Source of the DNA: a virus
Virus record (IMG/VR): IMGVR_UViG_3300023174_000112
Coordinates: 1 to 64,000 of that record
Strand: one strand, 5' to 3'
Length of the DNA: 64,000 nucleotides
Shown: piece after piece, positions 1 to 7,786 of the stretch
How positions within the stretch are numbered: position 1 is the stretch's first letter
Layout of the letters: every line of letters starts with the position of its first letter
Translations under genes and position numbers: made by a program
Notes under the pieces: generated by a model
The model's input: the letters and a program-made list of their open reading frames with translations, nothing else
What the model was told of the DNA's origin: nothing
Database searches by the model: none

Positions 1-1
1 A

Positions 2-1795
2 GGTATCAAATACGCAGATGCAGTTAAACTGGGAATTTTTGCCACCAAAGATCTAGCAGACGAATACAGCAAGATAACAGAAGATCAAAAAAATGGAGGC
101 ATAGAAGGCAAAAAAGCTGCTGATGCATTGACGGATGCCAACATCAAACTGGCTCAAGCGCAACAACAAGCCATGTTGGACCTGCAGGCAGTCACAGCCA
201 AAAGCATGTTGAGTGTGACTGAGCTGTCAATTGAAATGGCCAATGCTGGCGGAGACATGGCCGAAGTCTACGATGAATTAACTCCGTTGATGCAGCAATT
301 TACTGAACTCATGAAAGAGTTAGTAAAAGAGTTGATGCCTTTGTTGATTGACGGTTTCAAACTTCTATTAAAAGCAGTCAACGCAATCATCGAACATGTC
401 AATGGCACAATTGAAGCAGGTAAAAAAGTTGCCGAAGGCGATATAAAAGGTGCTGCTGAGGCTGGTATTGGCAAGCATGCTGGAACATTGGGTGTGGGGG
501 CCGCCGGCGCTTATGCTGGCATGGCAGCCGGCGGCGCATTGGGGGTGTTAACTGGCCCGTTAGCGCCACTAATGGTTCCACTACTGACAACTTTAGGTGG
601 GGCGGCTGGTGCTTACTTGGGCGGCAAGGTGGGTGGATACCTGGGCGAGATGGGCGACAAAGATACTGTAGAACATGGTGGAGTTGCTGGACGCTTACAA
701 GGTAGAGCGTCGGGCGGACCTGTTTCATCTAAAACTCCATACATTGTGGGTGAACAAGGTCCTGAACTGTTCATGCCCAAGCATGCTGGTAATATTATCA
801 ACAATGAACAATTCATGAATAATATGACCATGCCCAAACTGCCTGACATGCCTGAAATGAGTGCTGAGTACAAAAAGATTGAATCAGGAATTCTTGGCGC
901 TTCTAAAAATTCACAGATGCTGGCGGATCAGACTCCAGAATACAAAAAAATTGATTTGGCTGTCAAAGACATTGCGGCAGACATACAAAGTATGGCCAAA
1001 TATGATGATCTGCGATCTACTACAACCAAAACATTTACAGAAAAATACACTGATTACACCAAGTCCATGTCTGACTTGCTGGATCAGGACCTGGTCAACA
1101 CAACACGATTCATGGAAGCCGGTGGAACTTCGTCGGTCAGCGGTGCTATGTCCAGTGGCGGCTACGGCAGCGGGCAAGGTATCAAATCCACCGGCAGCGG
1201 CGCACCAGGCATGACCAGCGGCGACAGCCTTCAAGGCCTAAAAATGAAAAAAGGAGATGTACAAGCCGAAGGAGCAGGTGTACATCCAAAGCTGATTGAA
1301 ATGGCCAAACAAGTGCAGGCCAATATGCCAAATTTTGCATACTTCAGTGCGTTCAACGACCAGTATCATCAGGAAAATGCACCCAGCAGTTTCCATACCA
1401 AAGGCCTGGCCATGGACTTTGCATTGAACAAAGCACCAACCAAAGAAGAAGGGCAAGCCATTGTAAAATATCTACAAAGCATAGGTGCCAGCACAGCCAT
1501 CGACGAGTACAACAATCCCAGCAGTAAAGCCACAGCAGGGCATATTCATGCTCAGATTCCCGGATTTGCCGACGGCGGCATAGCACTGGAACCTACCATT
1601 GCCATGGTAGCTGAAAAAGGTCCAGAAGTCATGATGCCATTGACCAATGACGGATTTTTGGGACAATTGAACACTGGTATCAACAGCTTATTGCCACAAC
1701 AACAACGCATGATATTATTGCTAGAAGATATCAGCCGTAGCCAAAATGCCACGGCTGTGGCCAGTGAGCGAATGGCCGCCGTGGCCAGCAACTAA
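2..1795 (+). CDS. Tail tape-measure-like protein, C-terminal part, with M15-type peptidase motif (5' truncated)
   Basis: The reading frame is open from the first bases, so the true start lies before the window. Three parts are visible. A helical, hydrophobic Ala/Gly-rich segment (about 480-660) resembles the membrane-active stretch of tape measure proteins. Two copies of the phage tail motif 'VGEQGPELFMP' (about 740-780) and 'VAEKGPEVMMPL' (about 1608-1640) follow. Between them is a compact domain with 'SSFHTKGLAMDF' (His codon at 1394, Asp codon at 1415) and 'GHIHAQI' (His codons at 1541 and 1547), the metal-ligand pattern of M15 D,D- or L,D-peptidases such as VanY and phage endolysins. Inference: a tape measure or hub protein whose tip domain opens peptidoglycan during injection. 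It sits directly upstream of the portal gene. The tail role is likely; peptidase activity is probable but unproven. Confidence 0.72.
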   Translation, partial: GIKYADAVKLGIFATKDLADEYSKITEDQKNGGIEGKKAADALTDANIKLAQAQQQAMLDLQAVTAKSMLSVTELSIEMANAGGDMAEVYDELTPLMQQFTELMKELVKELMPLLIDGFKLLLKAVNAIIEHVNGTIEAGKKVAEGDIKGAAEAGIGKHAGTLGVGAAGAYAGMAAGGALGVLTGPLAPLMVPLLTTLGGAAGAYLGGKVGGYLGEMGDKDTVEHGGVAGRLQGRASGGPVSSKTPYIVGEQGPELFMPKHAGNIINNEQFMNNMTMPKLPDMPEMSAEYKKIESGILGASKNSQMLADQTPEYKKIDLAVKDIAADIQSMAKYDDLRSTTTKTFTEKYTDYTKSMSDLLDQDLVNTTRFMEAGGTSSVSGAMSSGGYGSGQGIKSTGSGAPGMTSGDSLQGLKMKKGDVQAEGAGVHPKLIEMAKQVQANMPNFAYFSAFNDQYHQENAPSSFHTKGLAMDFALNKAPTKEEGQAIVKYLQSIGASTAIDEYNNPSSKATAGHIHAQIPGFADGGIALEPTIAMVAEKGPEVMMPLTNDGFLGQLNTGINSLLPQQQRMILLLEDISRSQNATAVASERMAAVASN

Positions 1796-1796
1796 C

Positions 1797-1804
1797 AATA
1801 AATA
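1797..1804 (+). promoter_or_regulatory. T4-type late promoter (AATAAATA) before the portal gene
   Basis: One mismatch to TATAAATA; ends 7 bases before the ATG at 1812. No Shine-Dalgarno. Confidence 0.55.
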
Positions 1805-1811
1805 ATAAATC

Positions 1812-3599
1812 ATGGCAGAACCCAAACAACCCGGCTGGCGCAAGTATTTCAAAGTAGCAGACACTTCAGGTGTGATGAGCCCTATTTCAGGCAGGAACCA
1901 GTATGGTCTTCCTGGCTACACCAAAAACGATGGCTCAGACACAGGCATGCCAGCAGACTTTGTGTTTCGAAATTATGCGTCAAGACTGCCTGAAGTTTAC
2001 TCCGGACACCCCAATCGTATTGAACGCTATAATCAGTACGAAAACATGGACATGGATTCAGAGATTAATGCTTGTTTGGACATCATTGCTGAGTTCAGCA
2101 CACAGATGAACGAACAAAACGGCACGCCGTTCCTGGTTGATTATGCAGACAAGCCTACTGACAATGAAGTCAGCATCATCAAGAAACAACTGCAACAGTG
2201 GATCAAGCTCAACAAGTTAGACCAGCGTATTTTCAAACTTTTTCGCAATACCATCAAGTATGGTGATCAGGTGTTTGTGCGTGATCCAGAAACATTTGAA
2301 ATGATGTGGGTGGACATGAGCAAATTGGCCCGTGTGATTGTAAACGAATCAGAAGGCAAGCGTCCTGAGCAGTATGTGATCCGCGACATCAACCCCAACT
2401 TTCAAAACATGACTGTGGCAGCAAAAACCACCACAGACTACATGACCAACCCTGTGACAGGTTCAATCTCGGGCAATGCCAACTATACCATGCCCAATGG
2501 CGGCACTGGTGGCGGTGTGGGCAACAGCAGATTTATGACTGCCATGAACGAAGTTTGCTTGGATGCCAAGCACGTGGTACACATCAGCTTGAACGAAGGC
2601 TTAGACGTGTTTTGGCCATTTGGACGTAGCATACTAGAACAGATTTACAAAGTATTCAAGCAAAAAGAACTGCTGGAAGATGCTATTTTAATCTATCGTG
2701 TGAGCCGTGCTCCAGAACGCAGGATTTTCAAAATTGACGTGGGCAACATGCCCAGCCACTTGGCCATGGCCTTTGTGGAACGTGTGAAGAATGAAATGTA
2801 TCAGCGGCGAATTCCCACCATGACTGGCGGCGGCCAAAACATGATGGATGCGTCATACAATCCACTCAGCACCAACGAAGACTACTTCTTTCCCCAAGGT
2901 CAAGACGGACGTGGCTCATCAGTAGAAACACTTCCTGGCGGGCAGAACCTAGGCGAAATTGACGATTTGAAATACTTCAACAACAAAATGGCTCGTGGTT
3001 TGCGTGTACCGTCAAGCTATTTGCCCACTGGTCCTGACGATTCAGACCGTGCCATGAGCGACGGCAAAGTAGGCACAGCCTTGATCCAAGAGTACAGATT
3101 CAACCAGTATTGCGAGCGTTTGCAAGCATTGATTGTGCAAAAGTTAGACGACGAATTCAAGATGTTTATGAAATGGCGTGGGTTTAACATAGACTCTAGC
3201 CTGTTCTCTTTGAAGTTTAATGCACCTCAAAACTTTGCAAGCTATCGTCAAAGCGAGCTGGATACCACACGTATCACTGCATTTGCACAGTTAGAACCGC
3301 TGCCTTACTTGAGCAAACGCTTTTTGTTGCAACGATACTTGGGCTTGACCGAAGAAGAAATTGCAGAAAACGAAGAAATGTGGCGTGAAGAACGTGATGA
3401 GCCTGAACTGGAAACCAATGCAGGACAAGACATGCGTAGTATTGGTATCACGCCCGGTGGCTTGGAAGCAGACATCGAAACAGGCGAAGCAGTGGCTGGT
3501 ATGCAACCTGCTGGCGCCGGTACACCACCAGGCGGGCCTCCGGCTGCTGCACCTCCTGCACCTGCTGGTGGAGCCGCACCTGCACTCGGTGCAGTATAA
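1812..3599 (+). CDS. 20: Portal vertex protein (T4 gp20-like)
   Basis: 595 residues, somewhat longer than T4 gp20 (about 520). The body has the gp20 features: an N-terminal part with 'YNQYENMDMDSEINACLDIIAEFS', a central 'IKYGDQVFVRDPET' segment, and the conserved stretch 'IYRVSRAPERRIFKIDVGN' followed by 'VPSSYLPTG'. The last 40 residues are Pro/Ala/Gly-rich and look like an added flexible tail. Known role: dodecameric portal through which DNA enters and leaves the head, and nucleator of head assembly. It is the first gene of the head operon and is followed by core, protease, scaffold and capsid genes in T4 order. No Shine-Dalgarno is visible; a late-promoter-like AATAAATA lies just upstream. 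Confidence 0.95.
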   Translation: MAEPKQPGWRKYFKVADTSGVMSPISGRNQYGLPGYTKNDGSDTGMPADFVFRNYASRLPEVYSGHPNRIERYNQYENMDMDSEINACLDIIAEFSTQMNEQNGTPFLVDYADKPTDNEVSIIKKQLQQWIKLNKLDQRIFKLFRNTIKYGDQVFVRDPETFEMMWVDMSKLARVIVNESEGKRPEQYVIRDINPNFQNMTVAAKTTTDYMTNPVTGSISGNANYTMPNGGTGGGVGNSRFMTAMNEVCLDAKHVVHISLNEGLDVFWPFGRSILEQIYKVFKQKELLEDAILIYRVSRAPERRIFKIDVGNMPSHLAMAFVERVKNEMYQRRIPTMTGGGQNMMDASYNPLSTNEDYFFPQGQDGRGSSVETLPGGQNLGEIDDLKYFNNKMARGLRVPSSYLPTGPDDSDRAMSDGKVGTALIQEYRFNQYCERLQALIVQKLDDEFKMFMKWRGFNIDSSLFSLKFNAPQNFASYRQSELDTTRITAFAQLEPLPYLSKRFLLQRYLGLTEEEIAENEEMWREERDEPELETNAGQDMRSIGITPGGLEADIETGEAVAGMQPAGAGTPPGGPPAAAPPAPAGGAAPALGAV

Positions 3600-3602
3600 A
3601 TA
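3595..3602 (+). promoter_or_regulatory. Perfect T4-type late promoter (TATAAATA), leaderless type
   Basis: Exact consensus. It includes the portal stop codon TAA (3597-3599) and ends five bases before ATG 3608. Confidence 0.8.
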
Positions 3603-3607
3603 CACTC

Positions 3608-3826
3608 ATGCTGTTAAACGAATTTTTTCACAAAAGTCCTGATGCCTATCAGGATGTGTCGCAAGACAATAGTCAGGTGCAACTCAGCGACTTGCGTAAA
3701 ACTCGTCTCACACTGCGTCAGTTAAACAAACTGCGCAAAATGAATGATGTGAGAACTTATGAGTTCAAGGAAAAACTCAAACTAGTTCGCAAACAATACG
3801 CACCACCTCCTGCCCCACCAGTTTAA
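3608..3826 (+). CDS. Small basic head-operon protein, function unknown
   Basis: 72 residues, rich in Lys/Arg in the middle ('LRKTRLTLRQLNKLRKMND') and ending in a Pro-rich tail ('YAPPPAPPV'). Its place between portal and core protein matches the position of small prohead genes in T4-like phages, so a virion or prohead role is likely by context only. I recognise no domain. The start is ATG at 3608, only five bases after a perfect TATAAATA late promoter and with no Shine-Dalgarno, so late mRNA probably starts at or next to the initiation codon. The promoter overlaps the stop codon of the portal gene. Confidence 0.7.
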   Translation: MLLNEFFHKSPDAYQDVSQDNSQVQLSDLRKTRLTLRQLNKLRKMNDVRTYEFKEKLKLVRKQYAPPPAPPV

Positions 3827-3838
3827 CGCTACTGTAAT

Positions 3839-3864
3839 AAAACTAGACATTTATACCTAGTTTT
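3839..3864 (+). terminator. AT-rich hairpin, possible terminator
   Basis: AAAACTAG (3839-3846) and CTAGTTTT (3857-3864) form an 8-bp stem with a 10-base loop in the gap between the small basic gene and the acidic core gene. The low GC content makes it a weak terminator; it may only attenuate. Confidence 0.45.
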
Positions 3865-3896
3865 CACCTCTTAAACCTGGTGTTTTTCTCCTACAT

Positions 3897-3904
3897 CGTA
3901 AATA
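3897..3904 (+). promoter_or_regulatory. T4-type late promoter (CGTAAATA) before the acidic core gene
   Basis: TAAATA core at 3899-3904, 32 bases before ATG 3936, leaving room for the TAGGAG ribosome site. Confidence 0.55.
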
Positions 3905-3935
3905 ACAGCACACTTTACCTATAGGAGTTTCCCAT

Positions 3936-4763
3936 ATGAACCGTTTTGAACAATTGATTGAATATGTAATCAATGACGAAGAGGCGAAAGCCCGCGAACT
4001 TTTCCACGACATCGTTGTGGAAAAAAGCCGTCAGATCTATGAAAATATCATGGCTGAAGAAGCCCAAGAAGAGCTAGACGAAGCTGAAGACATCGAAGAA
4101 GCCGACATGGGTGGCGATGCCGCCGACAGCCTAATCGACGACGTGGAAATGGAAGAGGAATCTGACATGAACATGGAAAGCGAAGAAGACGAAGCTGACG
4201 TAGAATTTGACAACGACGCCGAAGAAGCTGGCGACGACTTAACACACGATTTGGAAGCCGGTCACGATGGTGAAGAAGCAGCTACCAAAGACGACATTAT
4301 GAATTTAGAAGACAAACTGGACCAGTTGATGGCTGAGTTTGAAGACCTCATGGGCGGTGACGACATGGGCGACGGCGACGGCTTTGGTCCTGACGAAGGC
4401 GGCGACGCTATTGAAATGGACGACACTGACGAAATGGAACCAGGCATGATGGAAGCTGTGAATTTAAAAGCAGCCCCAAAGCCAGTTACCAGTGAAGAAG
4501 GCGGCGTAAACAAGAAGTCTACCTATGCAGCCAACAGCGGACAAGCAGGCATGGCCAGCCGTCCAGTACACACTGGTGCCAGCGAAGGTGGACATCATGA
4601 CACATCTGCTTACAGCATGAACACCAAAGAATTGATTGGCAAAGTTGGCAACACACCTGCACAAGGCACACAAAAGCCTTCAGCAGCACCAAAGCCTAAA
4701 ATGGGCGACAACAGCGCAGGTCAAAACAACAAGAGCCCACTCCCTAGCGGACGTAAGGGTTAA
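3936..4763 (+). CDS. 67: Acidic prohead core protein (gp67/PIP-like)
   Basis: 275 residues. The first 45 residues form a helix ('LIEYVINDEEAKARELF') that resembles the start of the T4 prohead internal protein gp67. They are followed by more than 100 residues dominated by Asp and Glu, then a Gly/Ser/Asn-rich tail. T4 gp67 has the same plan, a helical head and an acidic tail, but is much shorter (about 80 residues). The position between portal and protease also fits. The N-terminal 'FEQLIE' contains an (I/L)xE site of the kind cut by gp21-type prohead protease. Known role: part of the scaffold core, degraded during maturation. A Shine-Dalgarno 'TAGGAG' lies before ATG 3936. Confidence 0.72.
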   Translation: MNRFEQLIEYVINDEEAKARELFHDIVVEKSRQIYENIMAEEAQEELDEAEDIEEADMGGDAADSLIDDVEMEEESDMNMESEEDEADVEFDNDAEEAGDDLTHDLEAGHDGEEAATKDDIMNLEDKLDQLMAEFEDLMGGDDMGDGDGFGPDEGGDAIEMDDTDEMEPGMMEAVNLKAAPKPVTSEEGGVNKKSTYAANSGQAGMASRPVHTGASEGGHHDTSAYSMNTKELIGKVGNTPAQGTQKPSAAPKPKMGDNSAGQNNKSPLPSGRKG

Positions 4764-4767
4764 TTAG

Positions 4768-5406
4768 ATGTCATCTAGATACCTAAGAGAAGATTTAACT
4801 TTTAGCCAGGCCAACATTCGAGTCTTAGAAGAGTCGGATGTGTCTGGCAAAAAGCATCTCTACCTTGAAGGCATTTGTATTGAAGGCGACAAGCGCAATG
4901 CAAATGAACGTATCTATCCGCGACACGAAATTATCAAGGCAGTTGAAACCATTAACGAACAGATACTGAAAGGTAACTCCGTTTTAGGTGAAGTGGACCA
5001 TCCAGATGATTTAAAAATCAATTTGGATCGAGTTTGCCACACAGTGGAAAAAATGTGGATGGACCAACATGCCGGTTGCGGCAAGTTGAAAATCCTGCCA
5101 ACTCCCATGGGAGAATTGATTAAAACGCTGATCACATCAGGTGTAAAACTTGGCGTCAGCAGTCGTGGCAGCGGTAACGTAGACGACAGAACAGGACATG
5201 TAAGTGACTTTGAAATTGTCACTATAGATGTGGTTGCACAACCCAGCGCACCCAATGCTTATCCAACAGCAATTTATGAAGGTCTCATGAACATGAAGCA
5301 CGGTCATAAGCTGATGGAGATGGCTCGGGAATCTGGTGAAGGCGACAAAGTACAGAGATACCTAAAGAATGAAGTTAAAAGACTCATTCGGGATCTCAAA
5401 ATCTAA
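4768..5406 (+). CDS. 21: Prohead core protease (T4 gp21-like, peptidase U9/S80)
   Basis: 212 residues, the same length as T4 gp21. Two signature segments are visible: 'LGEVDHPDD' with His78 and 'GVSSRGSG' with Ser131/Ser132, matching the catalytic His and Ser regions of the herpes-assemblin-like prohead proteases. Known role: inside the prohead it cuts scaffold, core and capsid proteins after (I/L)xE motifs, and then itself. The C-terminal basic helix 'YLKNEVKRLIRDLKI' is usual. It starts 4 bases after the acidic core gene and is followed 12 bases later by the scaffold gene, so the three are almost certainly co-transcribed and translationally linked. Confidence 0.95.
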   Translation: MSSRYLREDLTFSQANIRVLEESDVSGKKHLYLEGICIEGDKRNANERIYPRHEIIKAVETINEQILKGNSVLGEVDHPDDLKINLDRVCHTVEKMWMDQHAGCGKLKILPTPMGELIKTLITSGVKLGVSSRGSGNVDDRTGHVSDFEIVTIDVVAQPSAPNAYPTAIYEGLMNMKHGHKLMEMARESGEGDKVQRYLKNEVKRLIRDLKI

Positions 5407-5418
5407 GGAGAACCAGGC

Positions 5419-6507
5419 ATGTTTGATGCAATTAAACCCTTGCTTGATAGTGGCCTAATTAACGAAGACGTTAGTCAAGAACTCAACGAAGCTTGGGAAT
5501 CAAAACTAAACGAAGCCCGTGAACAGGTACGTGGAGAACTCAGAGAAGAGTTCGCACAACGCTACGAGCATGACAAGACAGTAATGGTAGAAGCCCTAGA
5601 CAAGATGGTAACAGAAGGTTTGGCCGCAGAAATTGCGCAAGTGGCTGCTGAGAAGCAAGCACTTGCGGAAGATCGCGTCAAGTTTCAAGGCAAGATGAAA
5701 GAATCAGCACAGAAGTTTAACGGCTTCTTGGTTAGCAAACTTGCAGAAGAAATTGGCGAATTGCGCAAAGACCGTAAAATGCACACTGAAGGAGTTGCAA
5801 AACTCGAAAACTTTGTGGTGCAAGCATTGGCACGTGAAATCACAGAATTCGCCAAAGACAAACGCGATGTCGTAGAGACAAAGGTGCGTCTGGTACGTGA
5901 AGCACGTGGCAAACTTGAATCGTTGAAGAGCCGTTTCGTAAAAGAATCAGCTGAGAAAATGAGTCAAGCTGTTAGCCGTCATCTCAAGGCTGAGTTGAAT
6001 CAGTTACAAGAAGACATCAAAGTTGCTCGTGAGAACAACTTTGGTCGCAGAATCTTTGAAGCGTATGCAGCAGAGTTCGGAGCCACTCATTTGAATGAGA
6101 AGGCAGAAGTCCGTAAACTGTATGATGTTATTGCTGAGAAGGATCAGAAATTGCGTAAAGCAATCGACATTACCCGTACTGCAAAGGCCGTGGTAGAGTC
6201 AAAAGAACGTGAACTGCGTATAATCAAAGAATCCAACGAGCGTGAAAGCACAATGGATGAATTGCTACGTCCCTTAAACAAGGAAAAGCAAGAAGTTATG
6301 CGTAATTTACTCGAAAGCGTTCAAACACCCCGTTTGAAAAATGCTTTTGAAAAGTATCTACCAGCAGTGTTGGAAGACAAATCTGTAAAAGCCCGTAAAG
6401 TAATTGCAGAATCTGTTACCTCAGTAACTGGTGATAAAACTACTGTTCCCAGTGTGTCGGAAGATCGCAGCAACGTGATTGACCTCAAGCGCCTGGCAGG
6501 TCTTTAA
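5419..6507 (+). CDS. 22: Prohead scaffold protein (T4 gp22-like)
   Basis: 362 residues, almost entirely charged helix and predicted coiled coil, rich in Glu, Lys, Ala and Arg, with no cysteine. T4 gp22 (about 270 residues) has this same composition and lies in the same place between gp21 and gp23. Segments such as 'LLDSGLINEDVSQELNEAWESK' at the N-terminus and 'LKNAFEKYLPAVLE' near the C-terminus are typical of the gp22 family in aquatic T4-like phages. Known role: main component of the assembly core inside the prohead, removed by the protease. Shine-Dalgarno 'AAGGAG' precedes the ATG. Confidence 0.92.
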   Translation: MFDAIKPLLDSGLINEDVSQELNEAWESKLNEAREQVRGELREEFAQRYEHDKTVMVEALDKMVTEGLAAEIAQVAAEKQALAEDRVKFQGKMKESAQKFNGFLVSKLAEEIGELRKDRKMHTEGVAKLENFVVQALAREITEFAKDKRDVVETKVRLVREARGKLESLKSRFVKESAEKMSQAVSRHLKAELNQLQEDIKVARENNFGRRIFEAYAAEFGATHLNEKAEVRKLYDVIAEKDQKLRKAIDITRTAKAVVESKERELRIIKESNERESTMDELLRPLNKEKQEVMRNLLESVQTPRLKNAFEKYLPAVLEDKSVKARKVIAESVTSVTGDKTTVPSVSEDRSNVIDLKRLAGL

Positions 6508-6526
6508 TCTTAACAAGGAGACTTAA

Positions 6527-7723
6527 ATGTCACAAGAACTATTAGAAAGTCGTTGGGGCGAAACCAAAGAGGCACTGTTAGAAGGTCTTAATGGAACCAA
6601 ACGCAATAGCATGAGCGTTATCCTAGAAAATACTCGTCGCTATTTGAAAGAGAATGCAAGTGCAGGTTCAACTGCATCTGGTAACATTGCCACACTTAAC
6701 CGTGTGATTCTGCCAGTGATTCGTCGTGTTATGCCTACCGTTATTGCTAACGAGTTGGTTGGCGTTCAGCCCATGACTGGTCCTGTTGGTCAAATCCACA
6801 CCCTGCGTGTGCGTTATGCCCAAAGTTTGACAGACACTTCTGCAGCCGCTACTAGCGTCGCAGCTGGTGAAGAAGCATTGAGCCCATTCAAAATTGCTCA
6901 AGCATATTCTACTGTGCCACAAGCTACAACAACTGCTACCAACTACACTGGTAACAACACAGCTACCATGGAAGGTACTGGCGGTAAGCAAATTTCCGTT
7001 CAAATCCTGAAACAAGCTGTTGAAGCTCGCACACGTAAGTTGCAAGCTCGCTGGACATTTGAATCTGCACAAGACGCACAAGCCATGCATGGCATTGACG
7101 TTGAAGCAGAAATTATGGCAGCATTGGCTCAAGAGATTACAGCTGAGATCGACCAAGAGATTCTCTTGTCATTGCGCTCACTGGCCTCTACTGAGTTCAC
7201 ATACAACCAAGCTACCGTTTCTGGTACAGCAACATTCGTTGGTGACGAACACGCCGCTTTGGCCGTGTTGGTTAACCGCGTTGCTAACTTGATTGCTCAA
7301 CGCACACGTCGTGGCGCTGGTAACTACGCTGTGGTTAGTTCAGCCGCCTTGACAGTGTTGCAATCTGCAACTACTTCTGCTTTTGCTCGCACTACAGAAG
7401 GTACATTTGAAGCACCTACCAACACCAAGTTTGTTGGTACATTGAACGGTTCTATGCGTGTTTTCGTTGACAGCTATGCCAGCGATACACAATCAGTACT
7501 GGTTGGTTACAAAGGTTCTTCAGAAGCAGACGCACCAGCATTCTACTGCCCATACATCCCATTGATGTCTTCAGGCGTTGTGTTGGATCCAAGCACATTC
7601 GAACCAGTCGTGTCATTCATGACACGTTATGGTTACATCGAACTGACAAACACTGCATCTAGCTTCGGCAATGCTGGTGACTATGTTGGTGAGATCGCTG
7701 TGTCTAACCTTTCATTCTCCTAA
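6527..7723 (+). CDS. 23: Major capsid protein (T4 gp23-like)
   Basis: 398 residues, shorter than T4 gp23 (521) but in the range of aquatic relatives. Conserved capsid segments are present: 'NLIAQRTRRGAGNYAVVS', 'GYKGSSEADAPAFYCPYIPL' and the C-terminal 'SFMTRYGYIEL'. A likely gp21 cleavage site is 'YLKENASAG' (after Glu42), which would remove the N-terminal propiece as in T4. A strong Shine-Dalgarno (AAGGAG) lies 6 bases before the ATG. It is the last gene of the head operon; a strong hairpin terminator follows 33 bases after the stop. Known role: forms the hexameric shell of the head. Confidence 0.96.
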   Translation: MSQELLESRWGETKEALLEGLNGTKRNSMSVILENTRRYLKENASAGSTASGNIATLNRVILPVIRRVMPTVIANELVGVQPMTGPVGQIHTLRVRYAQSLTDTSAAATSVAAGEEALSPFKIAQAYSTVPQATTTATNYTGNNTATMEGTGGKQISVQILKQAVEARTRKLQARWTFESAQDAQAMHGIDVEAEIMAALAQEITAEIDQEILLSLRSLASTEFTYNQATVSGTATFVGDEHAALAVLVNRVANLIAQRTRRGAGNYAVVSSAALTVLQSATTSAFARTTEGTFEAPTNTKFVGTLNGSMRVFVDSYASDTQSVLVGYKGSSEADAPAFYCPYIPLMSSGVVLDPSTFEPVVSFMTRYGYIELTNTASSFGNAGDYVGEIAVSNLSFS

Positions 7724-7755
7724 TCAGAGAATCCAACCCAGGGATGGGAAGGAAC

Positions 7756-7781
7756 AAAAAAGCACCCTCGGGTGCTTTTTT
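7756..7781. terminator. Bidirectional rho-independent terminator after the capsid gene
   Basis: GCACCC-TC-GGGTGC type stem flanked by A6 on the left and T6 on the right, so it can act on both strands. It lies between the converging capsid gene and TPR-glycosyltransferase-like gene. Confidence 0.9.
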
Positions 7782-7786
7782 GTTGG

